NCBI GenBank assembly: GCA_902535975.1
Contig: CACAVP010000006.1
Coordinates: forward strand, 1-53,450
Length of the DNA stretch: 53,450 bases
From: an uncultured Gammaproteobacteria bacterium
Lineage (GTDB): Bacteria > Pseudomonadota > Gammaproteobacteria > GCA-002705445 > GCA-002716945
Direction of reading: 5' to 3'
A model generated the notes under the pieces. The model had not been told where the DNA came from and searched no databases. It was given only the letters and a program-made list of their open reading frames with translations. Both the position numbers and the translations under genes were made by a program. The stretch's first letter is position 1. Each line of letters opens with the position of its first letter. Positions 25,488 to 38,203 of the stretch are shown one piece after another.

Positions 25488-26185
25488 ATGTTATTTTGGT
25501 ATCAAACTATTCAATGAAAGAAGAGTTAGAACAATCACTTAAATCTAATAACTATAAATTTCATGATCTGATGATACAGGATATTAATCATATCGAGAGA
25601 TATCCAATCGATGATGAATACAAGACTATAATTATCCAAAGTGCAAATGCTATTAAGAAAATAGATTCTAGCAACAATCATATTTATAACGCGAAGTATA
25701 TTTATGGTATTGGTCCGAACTGCAGAAGTTGGGTACAGAGAAAATTCAGCTTAGACTGCACAATACCCGATGATGACTATTCGAGCTCTGGGCTTATAGA
25801 AAAAATTAAACATGATAATTATGAACTTGGGAAAACTCTCCTACTGAAAGGCATAGGCGGGAAAACAACAATACAAAACTTTCTAGAATCAGAGAATCTG
25901 GATCATAACATTTGTAATGTTTACGAGAGAGTTCTTAATGAAGATAATCTTCATAGTGTAACTACAATGATAGAAAATGGAGCTGTAATAATTGCTTTCA
26001 GTAAAAGCAGTGTAGAACCTCTACTAGATAAGTCGGATGTGAATTTAGATAGAGTACACTTTATTGTTTTAGACAAATCAGATGAAGAGATAAAATGTGA
26101 TAAGAATGTTGCATCTATGACAAAGCTGGTAGATATTTATGACATCCCAGATATTGTTGAGAAAATTAAGGCCAGAACTGAATGA
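25481..26185 (+). CDS. hemD: uroporphyrinogen-III synthase
   Basis: HemD closes hydroxymethylbilane to uroporphyrinogen III. The family is poorly conserved and the assignment leans on position directly after hemC and on the two-domain layout of 234 residues. The text IIQSANAIKK, IYGIGPNCRSWV, DDDYSSSGLIEKI, LLLKGIGGKTTIQNFL and VYERV corresponds in order to the usual SxxA, G.gT...l, .seGLl, g.gGR..L and vY.r. elements. hemX/hemY, common after hemD in gammaproteobacteria, are absent. Confidence 0.87.
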   Translation: MLDVILVSNYSMKEELEQSLKSNNYKFHDLMIQDINHIERYPIDDEYKTIIIQSANAIKKIDSSNNHIYNAKYIYGIGPNCRSWVQRKFSLDCTIPDDDYSSSGLIEKIKHDNYELGKTLLLKGIGGKTTIQNFLESENLDHNICNVYERVLNEDNLHSVTTMIENGAVIIAFSKSSVEPLLDKSDVNLDRVHFIVLDKSDEEIKCDKNVASMTKLVDIYDIPDIVEKIKARTE

Positions 26186-27021
26186 GTATGATCTATTTGG
26201 TAGGCAATGGTTATGTAAGTGATTACATATCACAAATTAAAATTGAAAATAAAAAATATGTAGGGGTGTGTAGATCAGAGAAAAAGAATTGTGACATTAA
26301 CATAAAATTAGACATTTCTGCAGATAACAAAGAACTGAAAGAATTAATAACAGAAAAATCTATAGTTGTCTATTTAGCTCCTCCACAACAAAATGGATGT
26401 ATTGATCTAGTTCTTAAAAACTTCCTTTTGCATGTGAATAAAAAGAATATACAAAAAATTATATACACGAGCACGAGTGGAGTCTATGGCGACAAAAAAG
26501 ACAAAGTTGTAAATGAGAGTGAATCTATAGAACCTATAACTGATAGAGCAAAAAGAAGAGTTGACGCTGAATCTCAGATTGAATCCTCTGGTCTAAATTA
26601 TACGATATTAAGAGTTCCTGGAATCTATGGTAAAGGCAGGCTACCAGTGAAAAGGATCAAGGAGCGGTTACCTCTGATCAAGAGGGAAATTTGTAAACAT
26701 ACAAATTTAATACATGTTAAAGATTTAGCTAGAGTAATAGTCGCGTGTGTTCAGAATAAAGCATCAGATATGTCTATAATTAACGTAAGTGACGGTACTG
26801 CAATCAAGATAACGGATTACTATTTACATATTTATGATCTCATTGGACAACCCTATCCCGAATTTATTGATTATGAAGATGCGTCCAAGTTATACGATAA
26901 AAAAAGACAGTCTTTCATAAACGAGTCAAGAATTTTGGATACACGATTAATGCTAGAATTATTCCCAAACATTGTAGAGTTCAAGGATGTTAGAGAAGGT
27001 ATAAAAGACTGTCTAAAATGA
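26182..27021 (+). CDS. NAD(P)-dependent epimerase/dehydratase family protein (YeeZ-like)
   Basis: This 279-residue extended SDR-type protein begins with a Rossmann-like strand, MIYLVGNGYVSDYI, and contains KIIYTSTSGVYGD, the usual text at the catalytic threonine/serine, followed by ILRVPGIYGKGRLP and HTNLIHVKDLARVIVACVQ. The YxxxK pair expected about 30 residues after the serine is not clear (RAKRRVDAESQ stands there), so catalytic activity is uncertain. YeeZ-like proteins have no settled function. Its ATG overlaps the hemD TGA. It ends 3 bases before the end of the convergent orphan ParA gene. Confidence 0.75.
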   Translation: MSMIYLVGNGYVSDYISQIKIENKKYVGVCRSEKKNCDINIKLDISADNKELKELITEKSIVVYLAPPQQNGCIDLVLKNFLLHVNKKNIQKIIYTSTSGVYGDKKDKVVNESESIEPITDRAKRRVDAESQIESSGLNYTILRVPGIYGKGRLPVKRIKERLPLIKREICKHTNLIHVKDLARVIVACVQNKASDMSIINVSDGTAIKITDYYLHIYDLIGQPYPEFIDYEDASKLYDKKRQSFINESRILDTRLMLELFPNIVEFKDVREGIKDCLK

Positions 27022-27024
27022 TGA

Positions 27025-27660
27025 TTATTTTTTCTTTTTGCGCTTCAGCCAGGATAGCAATGGTTTCCACTCCTCCCTGTCTTGTGCGGTCATCGCTTCG
27101 CCCATTTCAAAAATACCAAGCCCCCTTTTGGCAGCATTTATATAGTTCGTATTATCTCTAAATGCTGTAACATAGCGAATGCCTTTTTCCTTAACTAGGT
27201 AATCATCTAGCTCTTCAAAAATGTTAGTATTTGCTCTGCATCGATTAGCTACAAGACATATATCCGTTCTGTTTCTTATTACGCTACCAAGATTTCTCAA
27301 AGAATTCAGAAAGTCCTTTGCCGCAGACATGTCAATGGGTGAGGGAAGGACGGGCACGATAATTTTCCTAGCTTTTTTTATATATGTTTGAAGTCTTGCT
27401 CCATATATCGCAGCAGGCACGTCAAATATTGTGACTTCATCTTCTTTTTTAGAGACTTTCTGAGGCGGTAGAGATGTAACGCCCCTGATTTTTGCTTTTG
27501 TAATTGGCCTTGATGAAAGCCATTTTGAAGCAGATCCTTGCGGGTCTAGGTCTACAAGCGTAACTTTGAATCCGCTATTAGCATAGTATGAGGCTAAATT
27601 TGTAGAAATTGTTGTTTTGCCTGAGCCGCCTTTAGCGTTTATAACCATTATACTAGACAT
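27025..27660 (-). CDS. orphan ParA-family ATPase
   Basis: This 211-residue P-loop ATPase has the deviant Walker A INAKGGSGKTTISTNLA with the signature lysine, switch I/A' region VTLVDLDPQGSASKWLSS and Walker B VTIFDVPAA. It is distinct from the chromosomal ParA at 40717 and has no ParB gene beside it. Orphan ParA proteins of this size position cargo such as chemoreceptors, carboxysomes or plasmids; none of these is encoded nearby. The C-terminus is lysine-rich (LKRKKKK), which may help nonspecific DNA binding. It lies 50 bases downstream of xthA and may be read from the dnaA-gyrB transcript. Confidence 0.85.
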   Translation of the reverse strand: MSSIMVINAKGGSGKTTISTNLASYYANSGFKVTLVDLDPQGSASKWLSSRPITKAKIRGVTSLPPQKVSKKEDEVTIFDVPAAIYGARLQTYIKKARKIIVPVLPSPIDMSAAKDFLNSLRNLGSVIRNRTDICLVANRCRANTNIFEELDDYLVKEKGIRYVTAFRDNTNYINAAKRGLGIFEMGEAMTAQDREEWKPLLSWLKRKKKK

Positions 27661-27710
27661 ATGATTCTCTATTTTAATATATCAGACTGTGCACATTAGT
27701 CTAGATTGTT

Positions 27711-31980
<4,270 letters not shown>

Positions 31981-31982
31981 GT

Positions 31983-33089
31983 CTAAACACGCATTGGCAT
32001 AATGACAAATGTAGAGTTAGGGTCTTGATTATCCTGAATAACACACCCTGAGTTTTGGTCATTAATGCAAATATGTACTGTACTACCCTCAAGTGTATCA
32101 ATAACATCTTGAAGATATGAGATATTAAAACCAATAGACATTTCCTCACCTGTATATTCAACATCAATCTGGTCTTCTCCTATCTCACTGTCGGTATTGC
32201 TTGAAATAAGATGCATAGTATTAGCGCTAGGTGTTAACTTAACACCTTTATACTGTTGATTGACGACTTTTGATATTATGTTCAATGAATTCTTCAATAT
32301 ATTCTTGTCAGCAATAATCTTTGCTGTTGTGCTTTCTGGAATCACTTTGTTGAAATTTGGGTAATTTCCCTCTATTAGTTTCGAAGTTATATCATAATCG
32401 TCTATCTGCATGCGGAAAAGCGTACTATTGTAGCTATATTTCATTATTTTCTTACTATTGTCGTTAAATGAGTTTAAAATTCGATTAATTTCTAATATGG
32501 CTTTACGGGGAATTATTACTGAAAGATTATCATCAGCTTCAGCTTGTGACTTATATTTTGCCAACCTGTGCCCATCTGTGCAAACAGATACAATTTTTCC
32601 CTCTTCGCTGCACAAGTGCAAACCATTAAGAAAATGCCTAGCATCTTGATATGCCATAGCAAATGATGTTTTGTTGATAATGTTTGAAAGATGATCTGTT
32701 TCAATGTCTGTGTCTTCTCCGATGTTATCAATGTCCATAAAAGGAAAATCTGTTGTTGGTAGGGTTGGAAGAGAGATCTTACTCTTTCCTGCTGTTATAT
32801 CAACTTTAACGTCTGAAACTGAAAATGTAACTGTTTCATAACTTGATAACGCATTTAATATCTCGAGGACCTTTCTGGCTGGCAATGAAAATTCACAGTC
32901 TCCATCAGAATCGCAATCCATTGAAGAAGACACCTGTATTTCGAGATCTGATGCAGTAAAGTGAGCTTTATTGTCGTTAACCTTCATAATCATGTTTCCA
33001 AGTATCATAAGTGTTTGTTTAGCTTCAGCTGTGGGCGCTATATTTTTGATTTTCTCCAGCAGAGCCTTAGTATTAAAGATTATTTTCAT
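31983..33089 (-). CDS. dnaN: DNA polymerase III beta subunit (sliding clamp)
   Basis: DnaN is the ring-shaped clamp that tethers polymerase III to DNA. The 368-residue protein has the three repeated clamp domains; conserved text includes LPTLPTTDFPF, VCTDGHRLA near the middle, IIPRKAILEI, EGNYPNFNKVIP and the end FVIMPMRV. The C-terminal MPMRV follows the usual MPMRL clamp-binding end. It lies 150 bases downstream of dnaA. The TATAAT at 33096-33101 (- strand) ends only 6 bases before the ATG, so it may have its own leaderless transcript. Confidence 0.97.
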   Translation of the reverse strand: MKIIFNTKALLEKIKNIAPTAEAKQTLMILGNMIMKVNDNKAHFTASDLEIQVSSSMDCDSDGDCEFSLPARKVLEILNALSSYETVTFSVSDVKVDITAGKSKISLPTLPTTDFPFMDIDNIGEDTDIETDHLSNIINKTSFAMAYQDARHFLNGLHLCSEEGKIVSVCTDGHRLAKYKSQAEADDNLSVIIPRKAILEINRILNSFNDNSKKIMKYSYNSTLFRMQIDDYDITSKLIEGNYPNFNKVIPESTTAKIIADKNILKNSLNIISKVVNQQYKGVKLTPSANTMHLISSNTDSEIGEDQIDVEYTGEEMSIGFNISYLQDVIDTLEGSTVHICINDQNSGCVIQDNQDPNSTFVIMPMRV

Positions 33090-33239
33090 ATATTTATTAT
33101 ATGTTATTTTTATGTTTTCTAGTTTTTTATTTTAGCCACATAGTTATTGTGACTTTATGTTTGCAATCGGAGAATACGAATCTATTTTGCGGTGAATATC
33201 TTGTGGATAAATTATATAGCTATGTATTACTAACAAGTT
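33090..33239. other. dnaA-dnaN intergenic region with DnaA box: candidate oriC element or dnaN control region
   Basis: This 150-base gap is the largest non-coding stretch of the dnaA-side operon. It is very AT-rich. A perfect DnaA box lies at 33202-33210 (TGTGGATAA, i.e. TTATCCACA on the - strand), and TTAGCCACA at 33132-33140 differs from the box by one base. Two AT-rich runs flank them (about 33090-33130 and 33210-33235). No further boxes were seen, which is few for a full origin. The dnaA-rpmH gap (80 bases) contains no box. Confidence 0.45.
33096..33101 (-). promoter_or_regulatory. candidate -10 element of dnaN
   Basis: A perfect TATAAT on the - strand stands 6 bases before the dnaN ATG. 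A good -35 at 17 bases is not seen (AACTAG). If used, transcription would begin at or next to the A of ATG. Confidence 0.35.
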
Positions 33240-34538
33240 TTACCCATTATTTAAGATATGTACTATGTTTATATAATCCTGTTCTATTTGGGAATCATCT
33301 TTTCTGAGCTTTTGTATTTTCTTGTTAGCATGGAGGACTGTCGTATGATCTCTACCACCAAAACCGTCGCCTATGGATGGCAAACTATTGTTTGTCAGGT
33401 CTTTACATAAAGCCATTGCCATATGCCTAGGGAGTGTATTCTTCTTGTCTCTCTTAGTTGACAGTATATCGCTCACTCTTATTTTATAATAACCAGCTGT
33501 TATCTTCTGGATTTGTTCAATCGTGATTAGCCTTTGATTGAGAGAGATAAGGTCTGCTAGTGTCTCTTTTGTAAACTCAAGTGTTATAGCACATTTTCTA
33601 AATCTAGCTGTTGCCAAAACTCTTCTTAAGTTTCCCTCTAACTCTCTAACATTTGAGTTTATGTTCCTTGCTAAAAAAAATGCTACATCATTATCAATCG
33701 GAAGGCCTAGAGCTTCCGCTTTTGACTGAAGTATTGCTACCCTTGTCTCTAAATCTGGGGGATCTATGGATACATTTAATCCCCACACAAGTCTTGATTT
33801 TATCCTATCCTCTAACCCGTTTATTTCCTTTGGATATTTATCGCATGTTAATACCACTTGTTTCTTGTATTCAAACAACGCGTTGAATGTATGGAAAAAC
33901 TCTTCTTGAGACCTTTCTTTACCAGCAAAGAACTGAATATCATCTAACAACAATACATCCAGATTTCTGTAAAACTTTTTAAACTCCTCAATTTGATTAT
34001 TCCGCAATGCCGTTACCATGTTTTGGACAAATTTTTCAGAATGAAGATACACAACTTTTTTGTTCTCCCTACTTAATTTATTACCTATAGAATGCAAAAG
34101 GTGCGTTTTTCCAAGGCCCACGCCACCATATATGTACAGCGGGTTGAATGCACCGGGTTCATTCACTACAGATAAACAGGCAGCTTTTGCTAACTGATTT
34201 GATTTTCCCTCGACAAACGACTCAAACGTCATTTCGTTATTTAAATTTGATACAAACCCCGACGGTATTGTTCGTAGCATTTCTTTTGTTTTCACAGGTG
34301 AACTTACATCCAAACTAATCAGCGTGTTGTTTGCTATCTTACCCACCACACCCACAATCTTTCCGAGGAAGTTTCTTTCAACCTCCTCTTTCATAAATTT
34401 ATTCGGAGCATACAACTTTAGTTCATTGCCATCTTTCGTGACCCTTAATGGGGCAATCCATAATCTAATCTCTTTTTCTGTAAGAGTCTCAGACAGTTTG
34501 TCAAGGCATTGGTTCCAAATGTTGTGTTCTGTAGTCAT
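33240..34538 (-). CDS. dnaA: chromosomal replication initiator protein DnaA
   Basis: DnaA is the AAA+ protein that melts oriC. Domain I (about 1-80, IWNQCLDKLSETLTEKE), a short domain II, the AAA+ domain with Walker A YGGVGLGKTHLLHSIGN near residue 140 and Walker B DVLLLDDIQFFAGKERS, and domain IV with the DNA-binding signature GFGGRDHTTVLHANKKI near the end are all present. The length of 432 is at the short end because domain II is minimal. The ATG has no clear ribosome binding site. The gene starts the - strand operon and is divergent from rpmH. Confidence 0.98.
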   Translation of the reverse strand: MTTEHNIWNQCLDKLSETLTEKEIRLWIAPLRVTKDGNELKLYAPNKFMKEEVERNFLGKIVGVVGKIANNTLISLDVSSPVKTKEMLRTIPSGFVSNLNNEMTFESFVEGKSNQLAKAACLSVVNEPGAFNPLYIYGGVGLGKTHLLHSIGNKLSRENKKVVYLHSEKFVQNMVTALRNNQIEEFKKFYRNLDVLLLDDIQFFAGKERSQEEFFHTFNALFEYKKQVVLTCDKYPKEINGLEDRIKSRLVWGLNVSIDPPDLETRVAILQSKAEALGLPIDNDVAFFLARNINSNVRELEGNLRRVLATARFRKCAITLEFTKETLADLISLNQRLITIEQIQKITAGYYKIRVSDILSTKRDKKNTLPRHMAMALCKDLTNNSLPSIGDGFGGRDHTTVLHANKKIQKLRKDDSQIEQDYINIVHILNNG

Positions 34539-34573
34539 AGTCGGAAGTTAACTATCTCACGAAAAAACATGAA

Positions 34574-34602
34574 TTAATATATTGACATAGAGCAATAATC
34601 AA
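34574..34602 (-). promoter_or_regulatory. candidate dnaA promoter
   Basis: On the - strand TTGATT (34597-34602) and TATTAA (34574-34579) are 17 bases apart, 35 bases before the dnaA ATG. It overlaps the candidate rpmH promoter on the other strand, so the two may exclude each other. Confidence 0.4.
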
Positions 34603-34613
34603 ATCACTATACT
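34582..34613 (+). promoter_or_regulatory. candidate rpmH promoter
   Basis: A perfect TTGACA (34582-34587) is followed by TATACT (34608-34613), with a long spacer of 20 bases. Only 5 bases separate TATACT from the rpmH ATG, so any transcript from it would have almost no leader. The spacer is longer than usual, which limits confidence. Confidence 0.4.
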
Positions 34614-34618
34614 GACCT

Positions 34619-34753
34619 ATGAAAAGAACATTTCAACCAAGCAACATCAAAAGAAAGAGAACCCACGGTTTCCGTTCTAGGATGAAGACTGCTGCAGGAA
34701 GGGCGGTCCTTGCATCAAGAAGAGCTAAAGGAAGAGCTGTTCTTTGTCCATAG
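34619..34753 (+). CDS. rpmH: 50S ribosomal protein L34
   Basis: This 44-residue, arginine-rich protein is L34 of the large ribosomal subunit. It reads [18 protein letters not shown], then [20 protein letters not shown], and ends RAVLCP rather than the more usual RxRLTxS-type tail. The first half is practically invariant in bacteria, so identity is certain. No ribosome binding site precedes the ATG. It is the first + strand gene right of dnaA, with rnpA following directly after the stop. Confidence 0.98.
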   Translation: MKRTFQPSNIKRKRTHGFRSRMKTAAGRAVLASRRAKGRAVLCP

Positions 34754-35089
34754 TTGTACACACACAAAAAAGATGTAATCACAGTATCTAGAGAAACTCT
34801 CAAGTACTTTAGTGACCAAAGTGTTTTTAAATCAGCTCATCTAAAGCTTCAGTTCTGTCAATCCAACAAACAATGCTTAGGAATTGTTATACCAAAAAGA
34901 ATTATACCATTATCAGTAAATAGAAATTCACTGAGACGAAGAATGAGGGGGTTTTTTAGAGATCAAAAATTTTCAAATGGCCCATATGCAATTCTATTAT
35001 CCTTAACAACAAAAATTCAGGCTGAAAAAAAAACTATAAATGATATTCTAATGCGTGAATGGAAATCTTTATTAGATCAATTGCTTTAA
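34754..35089 (+). CDS. rnpA: ribonuclease P protein component
   Basis: RnpA is the protein partner of the RNase P ribozyme, which matures tRNA 5' ends. The 111-residue protein shows the RNR region [16 protein letters not shown], with many basic residues on one helix, preceded by [13 protein letters not shown]. The N-terminal [19 protein letters not shown] matches the usual start of the family. The TTG start follows the rpmH stop with no gap, and no other start codon is available upstream of the conserved part. It overlaps yidD by 31 bases. Confidence 0.93.
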   Translation: MYTHKKDVITVSRETLKYFSDQSVFKSAHLKLQFCQSNKQCLGIVIPKRIIPLSVNRNSLRRRMRGFFRDQKFSNGPYAILLSLTTKIQAEKKTINDILMREWKSLLDQLL

Positions 35090-35301
35090 TTATCATCGGG
35101 ATCATCAAATTCTATCAATTTGTTATATCACCCGTGATTGGTCCTGCATGCAGGCATTATCCAACATGTTCACAATATTCTATTGAATCAGTCAAAACAC
35201 ATGGTGTAATAAAAGGGCTCTACTTGGCATTGAAAAGAGTATTAAGGTGCAGACCCGGTGGAACTCATGGATACGATCCTGTTCCTAAGAGAGAGAAATG
35301 A
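35059..35301 (+). CDS. yidD: membrane protein insertion efficiency factor YidD
   Basis: This is an 80-residue membrane-associated protein with an amphipathic/hydrophobic N-terminus ([20 protein letters not shown]) and the invariant core [18 protein letters not shown] and [19 protein letters not shown]. The three cysteines are typical. YidD assists YidC-dependent membrane insertion. The rpmH-rnpA-yidD-yidC order is nearly universal. It starts inside rnpA and its stop overlaps the yidC ATG (ATGA). Confidence 0.96.
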   Translation: MEIFIRSIALIIIGIIKFYQFVISPVIGPACRHYPTCSQYSIESVKTHGVIKGLYLALKRVLRCRPGGTHGYDPVPKREK

Positions 35302-36863
35302 ATAGACTATTTCTGTACAGCGGATTCCTTTTCATATTGATTTTAATATTTGATGCATATGATAGGGACTATAACCAACCAAAAATAGAAACCACACAAT
35401 CAGAAACCTCTGGGAGTACAGACAAATCTGCTAAGCAACCACCCGATCAGACTATAGATAGTCAGACTACACAGAGCGCAGTAAAGCCGATTCAAAAAGA
35501 TATAAGATCTCTAGAAAATAAAAAACTTTTGATAAATTTCGATGCAAAATCCGGTGAATTACTATTTTCTAGGCTTAAAAGTTATCCTATAAAATTAGGA
35601 GCTACGGATAACGTAGTAATTTTAGATTATGACAAAAAAAGATATACCGCAGCTTCTAACATACAAATCAAAGATGAACAGTCGCCCCCAATCTTCAGTG
35701 TTGTTGAGAAATCCGAAGACAGCGCAACATTATCATCTACTAGCTTAACGAATATCGTACTCACAAAAGAAATAGCGCTTGTCGAAGGTAGTCATCAGCT
35801 AATTGTCACAAATAATATATTTAACAACTCAAATCAGAATATATATGTTAGGAATTATGAGACAATCTCACGAGATAACAACAGCACTGCAAGTTTAATG
35901 TTGCCAACCTACACAGGCAGCGCTTACTACGATAGTGAAAACAAATTTTCTAAAATCTCTTTTGACGATATGTTGGAGAATGAGCAGGCAATTAGAGTCA
36001 AAGACAGTTGGATAAGCATGATAGAGCACTATTTCTTTTCTGCTTGGCTTCCAACTAGTCAACAAACTAAAACTGTTTATACTAACCATGAAAATGGAGT
36101 TTTTACCATTGGAAGCACATCACAGTATGACACTGTGGAGCCTGGTCAGAACTTTGAGTATAAGTCAGTAATGTTTGTTGGCCCAAAACTTCAATCCGAG
36201 ATTTCTAATCTAGCTGAAGGACTTGACCTTACAGTAGATTACGGCGTGCTGACATTTCTGTCTGCCCCCTTATTTTGGATTCTAGAGATAATACATATGG
36301 TTTTTGATAATTGGGGTATTTCGATTATTGTTTTAACAATATTGATTAAAGCTATTTTTTTTAAATTATCAGAGACCAGTTATCGATCTATGGCTCAAAT
36401 GAAAAAACTTAATCCTAGAATGCAAGCACTGAAAGAAAGATACGCTGAAGACAAAAAGAAATTCAGTGAGGCTCTTATGAGAATGTACAAAGAAGAAAAA
36501 GTAAATCCTCTTGGTGGATGCCTGCCTATTTTAATACAAATACCTGTATTTATAGCTCTGTACTGGGTGCTCGTTGAGAGTGTGGAAATGAGGCATGCTC
36601 CTTTTGTAGGGTGGATTCAAGACCTTGCATCAGCTGATCCATATTTTATATTACCCATTGCTATGGGCATATCGATGTATATTCAACAAAAGCTCAACCC
36701 CGCTCCTACCGATGCCACACAACAAAAAATATTTCTTTTCTTGCCATTTATTTTTACTGCCCTTTTCGCAACATTCCCATCAGGCTTAGTATTGTACTGG
36801 CTAACTAACAACATTCTGTCAATCGCTCAACAGTATGTTATCAACAAAAGAATTGTCGGCTAA
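35298..36863 (+). CDS. yidC: membrane protein insertase YidC
   Basis: YidC inserts and folds inner-membrane proteins, including subunits a and c of the ATP synthase encoded downstream. The N-terminal segment [17 protein letters not shown] is followed by a glutamine/serine/threonine-rich linker, a periplasmic domain (about 70-310), and the conserved five-helix core from about residue 325. Core text includes [18 protein letters not shown], the cytosolic hairpin [38 protein letters not shown] and [16 protein letters not shown]. The length of 521 is normal for the Gram-negative form. Confidence 0.97.
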   Translation: MNRLFLYSGFLFILILIFDAYDRDYNQPKIETTQSETSGSTDKSAKQPPDQTIDSQTTQSAVKPIQKDIRSLENKKLLINFDAKSGELLFSRLKSYPIKLGATDNVVILDYDKKRYTAASNIQIKDEQSPPIFSVVEKSEDSATLSSTSLTNIVLTKEIALVEGSHQLIVTNNIFNNSNQNIYVRNYETISRDNNSTASLMLPTYTGSAYYDSENKFSKISFDDMLENEQAIRVKDSWISMIEHYFFSAWLPTSQQTKTVYTNHENGVFTIGSTSQYDTVEPGQNFEYKSVMFVGPKLQSEISNLAEGLDLTVDYGVLTFLSAPLFWILEIIHMVFDNWGISIIVLTILIKAIFFKLSETSYRSMAQMKKLNPRMQALKERYAEDKKKFSEALMRMYKEEKVNPLGGCLPILIQIPVFIALYWVLVESVEMRHAPFVGWIQDLASADPYFILPIAMGISMYIQQKLNPAPTDATQQKIFLFLPFIFTALFATFPSGLVLYWLTNNILSIAQQYVINKRIVG

Positions 36864-36865
36864 CA

Positions 36866-38203
36866 ATGAATTCAAATGCAATATGTGCTATTGCAACAGC
36901 CAAGGGAAGTTCCGCACTAGGCGTAATTAGAATAAGCGGGGAGAAACTTAATTCTTTATTATCTCACCTATTCACAAAAAAACTCTCGGATAGGAGGGCG
37001 ATTTTAACCGATATTAAATTCAATAATGTTGTATTTGATAATTGTATAGTAATTTTGTACTGTGCTCCAAAATCATATACTGGCGAGGACGTGATAGAGA
37101 TTATCACTCATGGAAATCCTGTGATAATGAACTCCATTATAGAGCTCTTATGTAAGCATGGCGTATCGAACGCAGCACCTGGAGAGTTTACCCAGAGAGC
37201 TTTCCTAAACAACAAAATATCCCTCGAGAAAGCAGAGGCAGTTGCAGATTTGATTGCTGCCTCAGATATTCAAGCTGTGAGGGCAGCACAAAATTCTCTA
37301 AACGGAAAATTTTATGATGATGTCAACGAGGCGCTAACTAGTATAGTCAATCTTCGTGCTGAGCTTGAAACTATCATTAACTTCCCTGAAGATGACGATA
37401 CTCCAGACCTAATAACTAAAAAAATTAGTGAGCAAGTAGAGCGAATAACTTTGCTTCTTGATAATATACTAATCAATTCAAAAGAGGGACGCTCTTTAAA
37501 TCACAAAAGAACGTACGCATTTATCGGCAAACCTAATTCAGGTAAATCCTCTATTATAAATTGCTTGCTAAGAGAGGATGCGTCTATTGTAACCAGCATA
37601 GCAGGCACAACTAGAGATTCTATTGAGTATGAATTATGTATAAATAATAAGATTGTAACAATCATAGATACCGCAGGAATCAGATCGACTCAAGATACAG
37701 TTGAAATTGAGGGAATTGAAAGATCTATAAAAGCTTTACTTAAGGCCGATAAGATATTCTATGTAGTCGATGTTTCTAGAGGACTAGATGAAGATGATCA
37801 CGCTATATTGAAAAACTATAACATTACAGACTATGACATAGTATTTAATAAAATTGATCTGGAGGGTCTTGAGCCAAGAGTAATTAGAAATTCTCCTACC
37901 GAGATATATCTGTCCGCCATCAATAATATAGGTATAAATCTTATTAGAGATAGAGTTGACGAGGACTTTATTAGAGTAGAAAAAGCTGAAGATCTCTATC
38001 TTGCGAGATCAAGGCATGTTGACCATCTAATGGATGCAAAAGAATGTATCAATCGATGTCCGAGCCATATCTCAGACTGTAAGTATGACATTCTCGCCGA
38101 GGACATGAGAAACGCACATGTAGCTTTATCATCTATTTTAGGGCAAAATCCAACAGAAGAATTATTAAATAAAATTTTCACAAGTTTTTGTATTGGCAAA
38201 TGA
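36866..38203 (+). CDS. mnmE: tRNA uridine-5-carboxymethylaminomethyl modification GTPase MnmE (TrmE)
   Basis: MnmE works with MnmG to install cmnm5U at wobble position 34. The N-terminal formyl-THF domain starts ICAIATAKGSSALGVIRISG. A helical region follows, and the G domain lies at about 215-370, with G1 IGKPNSGKSSIIN, IAGTTRDS, G3 IDTAGIR and NKIDL. The C-terminal catalytic cysteine is in SFCIGK. The length of 445 is normal. The last codons overlap the mnmG start, coupling the two partner proteins. Confidence 0.97.
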   Translation: MNSNAICAIATAKGSSALGVIRISGEKLNSLLSHLFTKKLSDRRAILTDIKFNNVVFDNCIVILYCAPKSYTGEDVIEIITHGNPVIMNSIIELLCKHGVSNAAPGEFTQRAFLNNKISLEKAEAVADLIAASDIQAVRAAQNSLNGKFYDDVNEALTSIVNLRAELETIINFPEDDDTPDLITKKISEQVERITLLLDNILINSKEGRSLNHKRTYAFIGKPNSGKSSIINCLLREDASIVTSIAGTTRDSIEYELCINNKIVTIIDTAGIRSTQDTVEIEGIERSIKALLKADKIFYVVDVSRGLDEDDHAILKNYNITDYDIVFNKIDLEGLEPRVIRNSPTEIYLSAINNIGINLIRDRVDEDFIRVEKAEDLYLARSRHVDHLMDAKECINRCPSHISDCKYDILAEDMRNAHVALSSILGQNPTEELLNKIFTSFCIGK

